A stretch of DNA of 64,000 nucleotides from CAVRRZ01 sp963723745 (GCA_963723745.1 CAVRRZ010000001.1:310001-374000); one strand, 5' to 3'. Counted from the stretch's first letter, positions 30,028 to 38,566 are shown. Program-made: numbers and translations. The notes: a model not told the origin generated them from the sequence alone.

Positions 30028-31577
30028 CGGCCACGGAGCGGCAGGCTGTACCGAGCGGACAGCAAGCTGCTGGTGCGCGCCCGCGAACCGGTATCCGGAC
30101 CACCCTCGCCGGCCGCTGGTCTCCCGGGTGGCGGCAACTGGCGGCCGGCATCGCAGCGGGGGCGCTGCTGGCGGGCAGCATGCCACCCCGGAGCGCGTGG
30201 TATCTCGCGCCCGTCGGAGCCGGCGCGCTGACCTGGGCGCTCTTGGGGCTCCGGTGGCGGCCGCGGCTGCTGCTGGGTGCCGCTGCCGGCCTGGCCTTCT
30301 TCCTTCCGACACTCAGTTGGCTGACCGACTTCCATCCGGCCGGATTCGTCGGGGTCGTGCTGATCGAGGTTGCGCTGTTCGCCGTGGCGATGCTGTTGGT
30401 CGTTCCCCGACCGGGAGGCTGGTGGACCGTTCCCGCGGCCCTCGTGGTGCTCGAGGCGGTGCGAGCCCGGTTCCCGTTCGGTGGCTTTCCCATCCCGGGT
30501 CTGGCTCTGGGTCAGCTCGACGGGCCGTTTGCCGCCGCCGCTCCCCTGGGTGGCTCCCTCCTCGTGGTTGGACTCGCCACGGGGGCCGGGGCAGCGATCA
30601 CCCGGATCGTGACAGCCGATCGGCGGGCCCGGGCGACGGTCACCGTCGCGGGGCTGGTCGCGGTGAGCTCGCTCGGCATCGTGCTCGGTGCACCCGACGG
30701 CGGCTCGGCCGGTTCGCTGCGGGCGGTGCTGGTCCAGGGCGGCGGTCCGCGGGGCATCCCCGCCGTCGTCAGCGACGTCGACGCCGTCACCGAGCGGCAG
30801 TTCCGTCTCAGCGAGGACCTGCCCGACGACGTCAACCTCGTCCTGTGGCCGGAGAGCAGCCTCGCCGTCACCGGCCCGGTGGCCGACACCTCCGAGGCCC
30901 GGCGCGTGGCCGACCTCGCCCGGCGGGCGGGTGCCACCGTCGTCGCGGGGCTGAGCGAGTCCTACCCGGCCGGCTTCCGAAACGCAGCGGTCGCCTGGGG
31001 CCCGGACGGACGCATCCTGGACCGGTACGAAAAGGTCCACCGGGTGCCGTTCGGGGAGTACATCCCGGCCCGCAGTTTCTTCGACCAGCTTTCCGACATG
31101 ACCGCCCTTGTCCCACGGGACGCCATCCCGGGGGAAGGTCCGGGGCTGCTGCGGACTCCGGCCGGCCCGCTGGGCGTGGTGATCTCCTACGAGGTCTTCT
31201 TCTCCGACCGCACCCGCGCCGCGGTGAATGCCGGCGGCCAGGTGCTCCTGGTGCCGACGAACGCCGCCTCGTACACCACCGAGGAGGTGCCGGCGACCGA
31301 GGTGGCCGCCGCGCGCATGCGGGCGCTGGAGACCGACCGGGCGGTCCTGCAGGCGGCGCCCACGGGGTACACGGCGGTCATCCGGCCGGACGGCCGGGTC
31401 GTCGCCCAGGGTGGTCTCGGCACCCCGGAGGTGCTCACCGCCACCGTTCCCCTGCGTACCGGGCTGACCGTCTACGTCCGCACCGGCGACGGCCCTCTGC
31501 TCGTCACCGTGGCGGTCGCCCTGCTCGCTGGTCACGTCGCGGGGCGGCCGGCCCGCCGCGCACGATCCCTTCGGTAA
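30024..31577 (+). CDS. lnt: apolipoprotein N-acyltransferase Lnt, Cys-to-Ser variant
   Basis: A 517-aa protein with about six N-terminal membrane helices and a CN-hydrolase domain. The catalytic Glu (WPES, Glu277) and Lys (YEKVHRVPFGEY, Lys337) are present. The nucleophile position reads VVISYEVFF: Ser388 stands where E. coli Lnt has Cys387. The Cys forms the thioester acyl-enzyme in the known mechanism, so this copy is inactive, works by an oxyester, or has another acyl task. The final membrane helix (LLVTVAVALLAGHVAG) is present. The GTG overlaps the stop of the thioredoxin gene. Confidence 0.88.
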   Translation: MTATERQAVPSGQQAAGARPRTGIRTTLAGRWSPGWRQLAAGIAAGALLAGSMPPRSAWYLAPVGAGALTWALLGLRWRPRLLLGAAAGLAFFLPTLSWLTDFHPAGFVGVVLIEVALFAVAMLLVVPRPGGWWTVPAALVVLEAVRARFPFGGFPIPGLALGQLDGPFAAAAPLGGSLLVVGLATGAGAAITRIVTADRRARATVTVAGLVAVSSLGIVLGAPDGGSAGSLRAVLVQGGGPRGIPAVVSDVDAVTERQFRLSEDLPDDVNLVLWPESSLAVTGPVADTSEARRVADLARRAGATVVAGLSESYPAGFRNAAVAWGPDGRILDRYEKVHRVPFGEYIPARSFFDQLSDMTALVPRDAIPGEGPGLLRTPAGPLGVVISYEVFFSDRTRAAVNAGGQVLLVPTNAASYTTEEVPATEVAAARMRALETDRAVLQAAPTGYTAVIRPDGRVVAQGGLGTPEVLTATVPLRTGLTVYVRTGDGPLLVTVAVALLAGHVAGRPARRARSLR

Positions 31578-31612
31578 GAAGCTCGCTGATTGAGACGCAG
31601 CCCTCCCCTGTG

Positions 31613-32827
31613 CTATCCGCAGCTGCCGCCGAGCGTGATGCCGCGAGCGGCCAGCCACGGGGTGGGATTGACGCGGTTGCGGTAGAGCCCGCCCGTGTGC
31701 GTCTCGATATGCAGGTGGGGGCCGGTCGACTGGCCCCGGTTGCCCACCTCCGCGATCTGCTGGCCGGCTGCCACCTGCTGACCGGCGCTGACGAAGAACT
31801 GGTTGATGTGGCCGTAGACCGTGATGGTGCCGTCCGGGTGCTGGATGTAGACCGCGAGACCGAAGCCGTTGGCCGGTCCGGCATCGAGCACCACACCGGC
31901 GTCGGGAGCGAAGACGGGTGTGCCGATGGGTGCGGCGATGTCCGTCCCGTTGTGCATGGCGCCGGAACGGCTGCCGTAGCAGGACGTCACCCGACCGGCC
32001 ACCAGCGCGGCGGCGCCTGCGCGTGCCTGCGCGAGAAGGTTGCGCTGCTGCTGGTCCCGAGCGGCGGCCGGGTCTGCGATTCCCCGGGCCGCAAGGAGCT
32101 GAATCTCCGCGTCGCGGAGCTGAGCGTCGAGATCGGACTTCTGCGCAGTGACAGCGTCGTAGGCCTGCTGCGAGGTCGCCAACTGCGCCTGCGCGTCGGC
32201 CTCCGCCGTGGCGGTGGCGCGGGCGGCCTCGTCCCGCTCCGTGACCGCAGCCCGAGAGGCCCGGTCCGCACGTTCTTGGCGTGCCTGGATCACCTCGAAC
32301 TCGTCGAGCCGCTCGACCCGGGCGTCACCGAGCATGTCCAGCGTCGCGGCCCGCTCCAGCACCTCCTCGGGGCCTTCGGCGTCCAGGAGCACGGCCGCGT
32401 CGCCGAAGGTGGTGCCTCCGATGAACGCCTCGCGCCCCAAGGCGGCGATGTCGTCCTCCGCCTGGTCCACCGCCGTGCGCGCCGCCTTCAGCTCGGCCGC
32501 TTTGGCGGCGGCCCGCGTCTCCGCCTCGATGAGCGCAGCCTGCGCGACACGGGAGGCTTCTCCTGCCGCCTCCGCTGCCACCGTGAATCTCTCCAGGTCG
32601 CGTTCGGCGGCGGCGACCAGGGCCGAGATCCGCTCGACCTCAGCGGTCAGGGAATCCAGGCTCTGCGGTGCCGAGCCGGCGCCCTGCCCGGCCGGCGCGG
32701 CGAGAGCCGTCGGCGTCGAGAGAGCCACGACCACAGCAACGGTCGCGGCGAACACGGGACCGATTCGATGTCGAGTACGGGTAGAGGTGCTGTGCGTACG
32801 GGGGCTCTGGTCGTGCGAGGTCGCCAA
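31613..32827 (-). CDS. secreted coiled-coil M23 peptidase under a riboswitch
   Basis: A 404-aa protein: signal peptide (FAATVAVVVALSTPTALA), about 230 residues of Ala/Glu-rich coiled coil, then a full M23 domain with NGTDIAAP and GPHLHIETHTGGLY holding the Zn ligands. The layout is that of EnvC/RipA-like cell-separation hydrolases. It starts at a TTG with GAGGAGAC upstream. The leader contains a ydaO-type c-di-AMP riboswitch and, further up, a dyad, so two signals may control it. The paralogue at 61553-62785 has the same arrangement. Confidence 0.92.
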   Translation of the reverse strand: MATSHDQSPRTHSTSTRTRHRIGPVFAATVAVVVALSTPTALAAPAGQGAGSAPQSLDSLTAEVERISALVAAAERDLERFTVAAEAAGEASRVAQAALIEAETRAAAKAAELKAARTAVDQAEDDIAALGREAFIGGTTFGDAAVLLDAEGPEEVLERAATLDMLGDARVERLDEFEVIQARQERADRASRAAVTERDEAARATATAEADAQAQLATSQQAYDAVTAQKSDLDAQLRDAEIQLLAARGIADPAAARDQQQRNLLAQARAGAAALVAGRVTSCYGSRSGAMHNGTDIAAPIGTPVFAPDAGVVLDAGPANGFGLAVYIQHPDGTITVYGHINQFFVSAGQQVAAGQQIAEVGNRGQSTGPHLHIETHTGGLYRNRVNPTPWLAARGITLGGSCG

Positions 32828-32841
32828 GGCCGCGCGTCTCC

Positions 32842-32975
32842 TCTTCCTCGCCGCCTACCGAGTTAGCTGACGGGTTCGGGCGGGAAGACGCCCTACCTGG
32901 CATGCGGTGCTCGCGCACGCAGGATTCACCCCGAGGGAACGTTGGGTCCCCGGTCCACCCGGCCGGACGACTCGG
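32842..32975 (-). promoter_or_regulatory. ydaO-yuaA-type c-di-AMP riboswitch
   Basis: On the minus strand the leader has the conserved core blocks of this class in order: GGGGACCC, GGGGTGAATCC, GGTAGGGCG, then CCCGAACCCGTCAGCTAA and CGGTAGGCGGCGAGGAAG, ending 15 bases before the TTG start. In Gram-positive bacteria such riboswitches sit before cell-wall hydrolase genes and lower expression when c-di-AMP is high. The same blocks recur at 62798-62930. Outer boundaries are approximate. Confidence 0.9.
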
Positions 32976-33044
32976 GCGGTTCGGCGGGGCCCACCGGGCT
33001 CCTCCGGTCGAGGAGCGGTTCCAGTGGGACCGAGAGGACCGTAG

Positions 33045-33061
33045 TACGAAGCGCCTTAGTT
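33045..33061. promoter_or_regulatory. TACTA-N7-TAGTA-like dyad upstream of the riboswitch
   Basis: TACGAAGCGCCTTAGTT matches 8 of 10 half-site bases and lies about 70 bases upstream of the riboswitch. The adjoining bases (TTGTCACG) are shared with the site at 63008-63024, so the two promoters are duplicates. Confidence 0.55.
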
Positions 33062-33100
33062 GTCACGAAAGGATAACGAGACCGCACACGGCCACCCTGA

Positions 33101-34024
33101 TCAGGAGCGGTCGATCTCCGCCATCCGAGCCAAGCGGGCGTTGTACGCGCGCAGCTCTTCCTCCGCCCGGGAGTCGCTGCTCCTTGCGCCGCGCTCGTCC
33201 GAGCGGATCCACTGGACGAAGACGACGAGGAAGGCGATCATGCTGGGCACCTCGCCGAAGCCCCACACGATGTTGCCGGCGGCCAGCTGGTCGGTCAGCA
33301 CGTCGATCCCCCACCCCTCCGGCGGATCGGCGAAAGCGCGGACGATCGGGGCACTTGCCAGCATCAGCGCGACCGCGAAAAAGGCGTGCAGGGGGCCGGG
33401 CAGCGCCAGTTCCACCAGCCGCAGCGGAGCGGAGGGCCGGTGTGGCCACGGGCCCAGCGCAAAGGTTCCCCCGTATGCCAGCAGGCCGGCGCCGAGAAAG
33501 AACACGAGCATTCCGACATTCCCCCACCATGTCTGCATGAGGACGTCGAATAAGGGAGTGAAGTAGATGCCGTAGAGGCTGCCCACGAAGATCACGGTCG
33601 TGACGACGGGATGGGCGATGAAGCGCGCGATCGAGCTGCGCAGGATGCCCAGCAGAATCCGTCGGAACACTGCCGCCCACCCATGGCGCGGCAGTGCCCG
33701 GATGGCCAGGCTCACCGGTGCGCCGAGCATCAGGAGCATCGCGGACAGCACCGTGAGCACCATCTTCTGCAGCATGTGGATCGAGAAGAGCAGCATCCCG
33801 TAGCCCATGACCTGCGTCGCCGTGACCAGCCAGACGCTCACGATGCCTGCGACGAAGTTGGCGGTCCGGTGCCATGGCCAGTGCATACCTCTCCGGCGGA
33901 GCGCCCGAACACCGAGCAGATACGCCACGAGGGCGAACAGTGCCACTCCGGGAAGCACCGAGGTGGCATCGAACTGCGGGGAAAACAGCCGAAGCAGCGT
34001 CGGCGGCTCGGCCGGCATGTCCAT
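33101..34024 (-). CDS. ctaG: CtaG-type cytochrome oxidase assembly protein
   Basis: A 307-aa membrane protein of the caa3_CtaG family with about seven helices. Family features include HTANFVAGIVS-like context (WHRTANFVAG), MLQKMVLTVLSAMLLMLGAP, HPVVTTVIFVGSLYGIYFTP and a final DQLAAGNIVWGFGEVP. CtaG helps load CuA/CuB copper into caa3-type oxidases. It belongs functionally with SCO1 at 37852 and ctaD at 41913. The ATG at 34024 was chosen at the family-like start; a GTG four codons upstream is possible. Confidence 0.88.
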   Translation of the reverse strand: MDMPAEPPTLLRLFSPQFDATSVLPGVALFALVAYLLGVRALRRRGMHWPWHRTANFVAGIVSVWLVTATQVMGYGMLLFSIHMLQKMVLTVLSAMLLMLGAPVSLAIRALPRHGWAAVFRRILLGILRSSIARFIAHPVVTTVIFVGSLYGIYFTPLFDVLMQTWWGNVGMLVFFLGAGLLAYGGTFALGPWPHRPSAPLRLVELALPGPLHAFFAVALMLASAPIVRAFADPPEGWGIDVLTDQLAAGNIVWGFGEVPSMIAFLVVFVQWIRSDERGARSSDSRAEEELRAYNARLARMAEIDRS

Positions 34025-34135
34025 CAGTCCACTCACTCGCGATTCCACCAAGCAGCCTTCCCGGACAACAGACCAGCCGCCCCACACAGCGAGGGAGCAG
34101 ACACGATCTGCACGAGGAGCCAGCTCGACATCGGC

Positions 34136-34152
34136 TCCTATGCAACTTCGTA
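34136..34152. promoter_or_regulatory. weak TACTA-N7-TAGTA-like dyad between ctaG and dsbA
   Basis: TCCTATGCAACTTCGTA matches 8 of 10 half-site bases with the right 7-base spacer. It lies in the divergent gap of ctaG and the dsbA operon. This is the least certain member of the set. Confidence 0.4.
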
Positions 34153-34248
34153 GACTAGGACCCCCGTAGGATCGTTCGCGACCCGCGCGGACCGCGCCGA
34201 CTGACGACCGGCGCCTCGACGTGGCGGCCGGATCGACAAGGGGAGCGA

Positions 34249-34899
34249 GTGAGCACCAACCTGAAGATCTCGGCTGCCCTCGTCGCGGCCTTCGTCGTGG
34301 CGGTGGCGGTCTTCCTTGGCGTGAGCGGCGGCGCCTCCGGCGGCAGCAGCACCGGCGAGAGCGGTGGTGCAGCCGTCGTCCGCGATGACAGCCACCGACT
34401 GTCCGCGGCCGACGACGGGAACGTGACGCTGGTCGAGTTCCTCGACTTCGAGTGCGAGAGTTGCCTGGCCGCGTACCCGTTCGTCGAGCAGCTCCGCGAG
34501 GACTACGCGGGTCGGGTGACGTTCGTTGCCCGGTACTTCCCCATGCCGGGGCACGCCAACGCCGAGAACGCGGCCGTGGCGGTGGAGGCGGCGGCGCAGC
34601 AGGGACGCTTCGAGGACATGTACCACCGGATGTACGAGACGCAACCGGAGTGGGGCGAGCGGCAGGACTCCCAGGCCGCCTTGTTCCGGTCCTTCGCCGA
34701 GGAGATGGGGCTCGACATGGCGGACTACGACGACGCCGTTGCCGATCCGGCCACTCTGGAGCGGGTGCTGCGCGACCGCGAGGACGGTCTCGCCCTGGGC
34801 GTGGAGGGCACACCTACGTTCTTTCTGAACGGCGAGAAGGTCGAGGTCGACACCACCGCCGAGTTCACCATGCTGATCGATGAAGCCCTCGCCGGCTGA
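34249..34899 (+). CDS. DsbA-family thiol oxidoreductase
   Basis: A 216-aa membrane-anchored protein with a thioredoxin fold containing a helical insert. The active site is DFECESCLAAYP (CESC) and the cis-Pro loop is EGTPTFFLNGEK. It would oxidise Cys pairs of exported proteins, with the adjacent VKOR protein regenerating it. GTG start, with GGGGAG six bases upstream. It overlaps the VKOR gene by 20 bases. Confidence 0.92.
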   Translation: MSTNLKISAALVAAFVVAVAVFLGVSGGASGGSSTGESGGAAVVRDDSHRLSAADDGNVTLVEFLDFECESCLAAYPFVEQLREDYAGRVTFVARYFPMPGHANAENAAVAVEAAAQQGRFEDMYHRMYETQPEWGERQDSQAALFRSFAEEMGLDMADYDDAVADPATLERVLRDREDGLALGVEGTPTFFLNGEKVEVDTTAEFTMLIDEALAG

Positions 34900-35557
34900 A
34901 GCGGCCCCGACGGTTGCCGCCGTCGCCGCCCGGGTCGTCCACGCGGACCCAGCCGACCGGCGTCGAAGGACGCCTGCGCGCGCACTGGCGTGGCTCCTCT
35001 TCGTCGGCGGTCTGCTGGGAACCGCTGCTTCCCTCGTCCTCGCCATCGAGAAGTACGCACTGCTGGTGGACCCCGCCTACGTGCCGACGTGCAGTCTCAA
35101 CCCTGTTCTCAGTTGCGGGTTCGTGATGGCCAGCCTTCAGGCGGCGGCCTTCGGCTTCCCGAATCCGCTGCTGGGTGTGGCGGGCTTTCCCGTCGTGACC
35201 GCGACCGGCGCCGCGCTGCTGGGAGGTGCGCGACTGTCCGGTTGGTTCTGGGCCGGACTCCAGGCGGGAGTGACCGCTGCCATCGTCTTCGTGCACTGGT
35301 TGATGTTCAGCAGCCTCTATCGCATCGGTGCTCTCTGCCCGTACTGCATGGTCGTGTGGGCGGTGACGATCCCCGTGTTCTGGTACGTCACCATGCGCAA
35401 TCTGGGCGCGATCGCGCCGCAGCTCCCCGGCGGGCTCCGTCGAGCTCTCGTCTTCGCGGAGCGGCGCTCCGGCATCATCCTCACCATTTGGTTCCTCGTG
35501 ATCGCTGCCGCGATCGTGCAGCGGTTCTGGCTGTACTGGAGTTCCCTCGTTGGCTGA
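34880..35557 (+). CDS. vitamin K epoxide reductase (VKOR) family protein
   Basis: A 225-aa membrane protein with four to five helices. The shuttle Cys pair is in TCSLNPVLSCG and the quinone-side pair is ALCPYCMVVW (CPYC). In actinobacteria VKOR takes the place of DsbB: it reoxidises DsbA and passes electrons to menaquinone. Its place directly behind dsbA supports this. The end overlaps the next thioredoxin gene. Confidence 0.93.
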   Translation: MKPSPAEAAPTVAAVAARVVHADPADRRRRTPARALAWLLFVGGLLGTAASLVLAIEKYALLVDPAYVPTCSLNPVLSCGFVMASLQAAAFGFPNPLLGVAGFPVVTATGAALLGGARLSGWFWAGLQAGVTAAIVFVHWLMFSSLYRIGALCPYCMVVWAVTIPVFWYVTMRNLGAIAPQLPGGLRRALVFAERRSGIILTIWFLVIAAAIVQRFWLYWSSLVG

Positions 35558-36161
35558 CATCCGTCCCCCCCGCCGGCTGCTGGCCCTCATCGCCTTGGTC
35601 TTCGTCGCGACGTTGACCGGTTGCTCGTCGGGAGGTGCCAGCAACGCGAGTACCGCGACCGACAGCTCAGGAGAGTTCGACTTCGCGGGCAACACTCCTC
35701 TGGGCCAGCTGATCCCGCCCAGCGCCCGGGAGTCCGCTCCTGCCTTCGAGGGCGAACTTCTCGACGGCACGCGTTTCGAGTCGACGTCGCTGGCCGGCGA
35801 CATCACGGTCATCAACTTCTGGGGATCGTGGTGCGCACCGTGTCGCGTCGAGACCCCAGAGTTCCAGGCCGTCTACGCCGACGTCTCCGGCTCCGGCGTG
35901 CACTTCCTCGGCGTGGACGTCAAGGACAACCGCCAGCTCGCTCAGGCGTTCGTCGACTCGGTCGGCGCCAAGTACCCCTCCCTCTTCGACCCGCGCGGCG
36001 AGATTGCCCTTGCCTTCCGCGGCTTCCCGGCGAACGTGGTGCCCAGCACGATCCTGATCGACCGGGAGGGCCGCGTCGCGGCGGTATACGTCGCCGTCGT
36101 TCCTGAAGAGGACCTGCGAGCCGCGCTCGACCTCCTGCTGGCCGAGGAGACGCCGCGGTGA
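35550..36161 (+). CDS. TlpA/ResA-like thioredoxin lipoprotein
   Basis: A 203-aa protein, TTG start, lipobox ATLTGC near residue 25, active site NFWGSWCAPCRVETPEF and cis-Pro segment ANVVPSTILIDREG. It is the intact counterpart of the broken copy at 7824-8445. It sits between VKOR and CcdA with overlaps on both sides, so an oxidising (DsbA-VKOR) and a reducing (TlpA-CcdA) pair are made from one message. Confidence 0.92.
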   Translation: MADIRPPRRLLALIALVFVATLTGCSSGGASNASTATDSSGEFDFAGNTPLGQLIPPSARESAPAFEGELLDGTRFESTSLAGDITVINFWGSWCAPCRVETPEFQAVYADVSGSGVHFLGVDVKDNRQLAQAFVDSVGAKYPSLFDPRGEIALAFRGFPANVVPSTILIDREGRVAAVYVAVVPEEDLRAALDLLLAEETPR

Positions 36162-36982
36162 GCGACCTCGGAGATGCCTTCGCCTCCATCGTCAGCGACG
36201 GCTCCCTGCTGCTCGCCGCCGCGGTCGCGGCTCTGGTCGGGCTCATCAGCTTCGCGTCGCCGTGCGTGCTTCCGCTCGTGCCTGGATACCTTGCCTACGT
36301 CGCCGGCCTGACCGGCGCCCAGACCGCTGCCGGGGCACGATCGGCCGCCACGAACAGCGAGCACGGCACAGCCACGCTCACCGCGGCGCCGCAGCAACGG
36401 CGAAGGGTGGTCGCCGGAGCGCTGCTGTTCGTGCTCGGGTTCACCGTCGTCTTCGTATCCTTCGGCGCTCTCTTCGGCGGGCTCGGCCGTCTTCTGCTCG
36501 AATGGGCGCCACTGCTGACTCGGCTGATGGGTGTCGTCACCATCCTGATGGGACTGGCATTCCTCGGTGGGCTCCACTGGCTGCAGCGCGAACGACGGAT
36601 CACCCGGCGTCCTCCGGCGGGCCTGCTCGGCGCGCCCGTCCTCGGGGTCGTCTTCGGGCTGGGGTGGACGCCGTGCCTGGGGCCGACGCTGTCGGCGGTC
36701 AATACGCTGGCCTACGCCGAGGCCTCCGCCGGCCGAGGCGCCATCCTCGGGCTCGCCTACTGCCTGGGCCTCGGGATCCCCTTCCTGCTCGTCGCTCTGG
36801 GCGCCCGGCGAACGCTCACCATGTCCGCTTGGGCGCGGCGACATGCACAGACGGTCATGCGCATCGGCGGAGTGCTGATGATCGTGCTCGGCGTCCTGCT
36901 GGTCACCGGAGCGTGGAACGAGATCATGATGTGGCTGCGGTCCTGGCTGGCCGCCACGGGCTTCGGCACCTCGGCCTTCTGA
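36158..36982 (+). CDS. ccdA: CcdA-type thiol-disulfide transporter
   Basis: A 274-aa protein with six membrane helices, redox Cys in SFASPCVLPLVPGYLAYV and LGWTPCLGPTLSAV, and a polar linker of about 40 residues between helices 1 and 2. It carries electrons from cytosolic thioredoxin to the TlpA protein encoded just upstream. The GTG overlaps that gene's stop. Intact counterpart of the pseudogene at 6971-7827. Confidence 0.93.
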   Translation: MSDLGDAFASIVSDGSLLLAAAVAALVGLISFASPCVLPLVPGYLAYVAGLTGAQTAAGARSAATNSEHGTATLTAAPQQRRRVVAGALLFVLGFTVVFVSFGALFGGLGRLLLEWAPLLTRLMGVVTILMGLAFLGGLHWLQRERRITRRPPAGLLGAPVLGVVFGLGWTPCLGPTLSAVNTLAYAEASAGRGAILGLAYCLGLGIPFLLVALGARRTLTMSAWARRHAQTVMRIGGVLMIVLGVLLVTGAWNEIMMWLRSWLAATGFGTSAF

Positions 36983-37019
36983 CCGATCGGCCGCCCGGAG
37001 CAGGCGGAGACACGCCCAC

Positions 37020-37036
37020 TACTAAGCGGCTTAGGT
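37020..37036. promoter_or_regulatory. TACTA-N7-TAGTA-like dyad, upstream of M23
   Basis: TACTAAGCGGCTTAGGT matches 8 of 10 half-site bases, 75 bases upstream of the M23 start. Its centre AGCGGCT is identical to that of the site at 63008-63024. Confidence 0.65.
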
Positions 37037-37110
37037 CACCGCTCGGTCACGTTCTGCTGTGATACCTCGGACGCACGCGAACCGACACGGACAGACTAAA
37101 GGGGAGGGAC

Positions 37111-37809
37111 GTGCGTAGAACCAGGCGTACGACCTCCCGGCGCCCTGCCGCCGGATTGCGACAGCGCCCCCGAATGCTGCTGTCCACCGTCGTCCTCGGG
37201 GCGGTCGCCGCGAGTCTCTGGGAGGGCGGATGGGGCCTGGATACACCGATCGCCCACGCCCACGACGCTCCCACGGCGTCGGTGCTGGCGGCGATGGACG
37301 GTGCAATCGACGTCCTCGGGGAGCTGGATCCACGGCCGCAGATCGCCGCGGCCGAAATCGCGGTGCGCAGGCAGGAGCTCGCCGCGTCGCGCGCTGCGCG
37401 CGAGGAGGCGGCCCGCCCCAAGGCCGTTCTGCCGCTCGAGGGGCGACTGACCAGTTCCTACGGTGGCCGCTGGGGCGGGATGCACTACGGCCTGGACATC
37501 GCAGCACCGATGATGACCCCGGAGTACGCCGCCGCGGATGGAGTGGTTCTGCGCGCAGGCCCCGCCCAGGGTTTCGGGCTGGCGGTCTACATCCTCCACG
37601 ACAACGGCGACGTGACGGTGTATGGCCACATGGAGGAGATCCTCGTCGAGAACGGCCAGACCGTGCGCGCCGGTGACACCATCGCCCTCGTGGGCAACCG
37701 CGGACAGTCCACCGGTCCGCATCTGCACTTCGAGGTGTTCGAGGGCGGCCTGGACGGTCGCCGGGTCGACCCGGCGACCTGGCTCCGCGAACGCGGCGTG
37801 GACATCTGA
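37111..37809 (+). CDS. secreted M23 metallopeptidase (LytM-type)
   Basis: A 232-aa protein with a basic start, a hydrophobic signal helix (MLLSTVVLGAVAASLWEGG) and a complete M23 domain: MHYGLDIAAP and GPHLHFEVFEGGLDG. GTG start, with GGGGAGGG five bases upstream. Near-duplicate of the gene at 13015-13794. It is followed 42 bases later by the SCO1 gene on the same strand, but that gene has its own promoter and dyad. Confidence 0.9.
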   Translation: MRRTRRTTSRRPAAGLRQRPRMLLSTVVLGAVAASLWEGGWGLDTPIAHAHDAPTASVLAAMDGAIDVLGELDPRPQIAAAEIAVRRQELAASRAAREEAARPKAVLPLEGRLTSSYGGRWGGMHYGLDIAAPMMTPEYAAADGVVLRAGPAQGFGLAVYILHDNGDVTVYGHMEEILVENGQTVRAGDTIALVGNRGQSTGPHLHFEVFEGGLDGRRVDPATWLRERGVDI

Positions 37810-37844
37810 CAGCGGTGCATCGACGAAGACCGGACCACCTACAC

Positions 37845-37861
37845 TACTAACGTGCTTAGGC
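37845..37861. promoter_or_regulatory. TACTA-N7-TAGTA-like dyad across the SCO1 start codon
   Basis: TACTAACGTGCTTAGGC matches 8 of 10 half-site bases. It spans the GTG start at 37852. A -10-like TACACT at 37840-37845 places transcription start at or near the GTG, so a repressor here would sit on the start site. Confidence 0.65.
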
Positions 37862-38511
37862 GTCGACCGCTCCGCTCGTTGCTCACCGGCCTGACCGCCC
37901 TCACGCTCGCTGCGACGCTGTCCGCCTGCAGTGGCGCCGAGGAGGACGGCGGGCACGACGGGGACCGCGTCGCCACGGTGTCCGGCGGCCCCGAGGAGGG
38001 GCCCTACGCCGGTCGGGAGATCAGCGACCCCAGACCGCGCCCGGAGTTCGTCCTCACCGACCAGGACGGCGCCGCGTTCGACTTCGCCGCCCGGACCGAG
38101 GGTCAGCCGACCTTGCTCTTCTTCGGCTACGCCAACTGCCCGGATGTCTGCCCGACGACGATGGCCGACGTCGCGCTGGCTTTGACGGCGGTGCCGGCAG
38201 AGCTGGCCGCCCGGACTCAGGTGGTCTTCGTGACCACCGACCCCACTCGTGACACGACCCAGTTCCTCGGGGAGTACCTGGCGCAGTTCGATCAGGGGCT
38301 GCCCAACCGCTTCACGGGGCTGACCGGCACCCTGGCCGAGGTGGAGGCCGCCCAGCAGGCGGCCGACGTGCCGCTCGCCGAAGGCAACGGCGAGATGCAC
38401 TCCACCAGCCTGTTCCTCTACGGCTCCGACGACGTCGCACGCGTGATGTTCTCGGCCGGGGACACCGCGGAAGAGATCGCCACTGACCTGCAGCAGGTTG
38501 CAGCCAGCTAA
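37852..38511 (+). CDS. SCO1/SenC-type copper chaperone lipoprotein
   Basis: A 219-aa lipoprotein (lipobox TLSAC near residue 25) with a thioredoxin fold and the copper site of Sco proteins: Cys-x3-Cys in ANCPDVCPTTMAD and the distal His in EMHSTSLFLY. It delivers copper to the CuA site of cytochrome oxidase. There is no ribosome site before the GTG; the message is probably leaderless. It works with CtaG and CtaD in the window. Confidence 0.9.
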   Translation: MLRRRPLRSLLTGLTALTLAATLSACSGAEEDGGHDGDRVATVSGGPEEGPYAGREISDPRPRPEFVLTDQDGAAFDFAARTEGQPTLLFFGYANCPDVCPTTMADVALALTAVPAELAARTQVVFVTTDPTRDTTQFLGEYLAQFDQGLPNRFTGLTGTLAEVEAAQQAADVPLAEGNGEMHSTSLFLYGSDDVARVMFSAGDTAEEIATDLQQVAAS

Positions 38512-38521
38512 GTTTGACATG

Positions 38522-38556
38522 ACAGCATTGGCTGTATTCAGCGGAAACTGTATGGT
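38522..38556 (+). promoter_or_regulatory. cmtR promoter with operator-like dyad
   Basis: TTGGCT at 38528 and TATGGT at 38551 form a -35/-10 pair with a 17-base spacer. An inverted repeat ACAGC-N4-GCTGT (38522-38535) overlaps the -35. The start of translation is 8-11 bases after the -10, so the message is leaderless or nearly so. Confidence 0.55.
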
Positions 38557-38566
38557 CCCGACCGTG

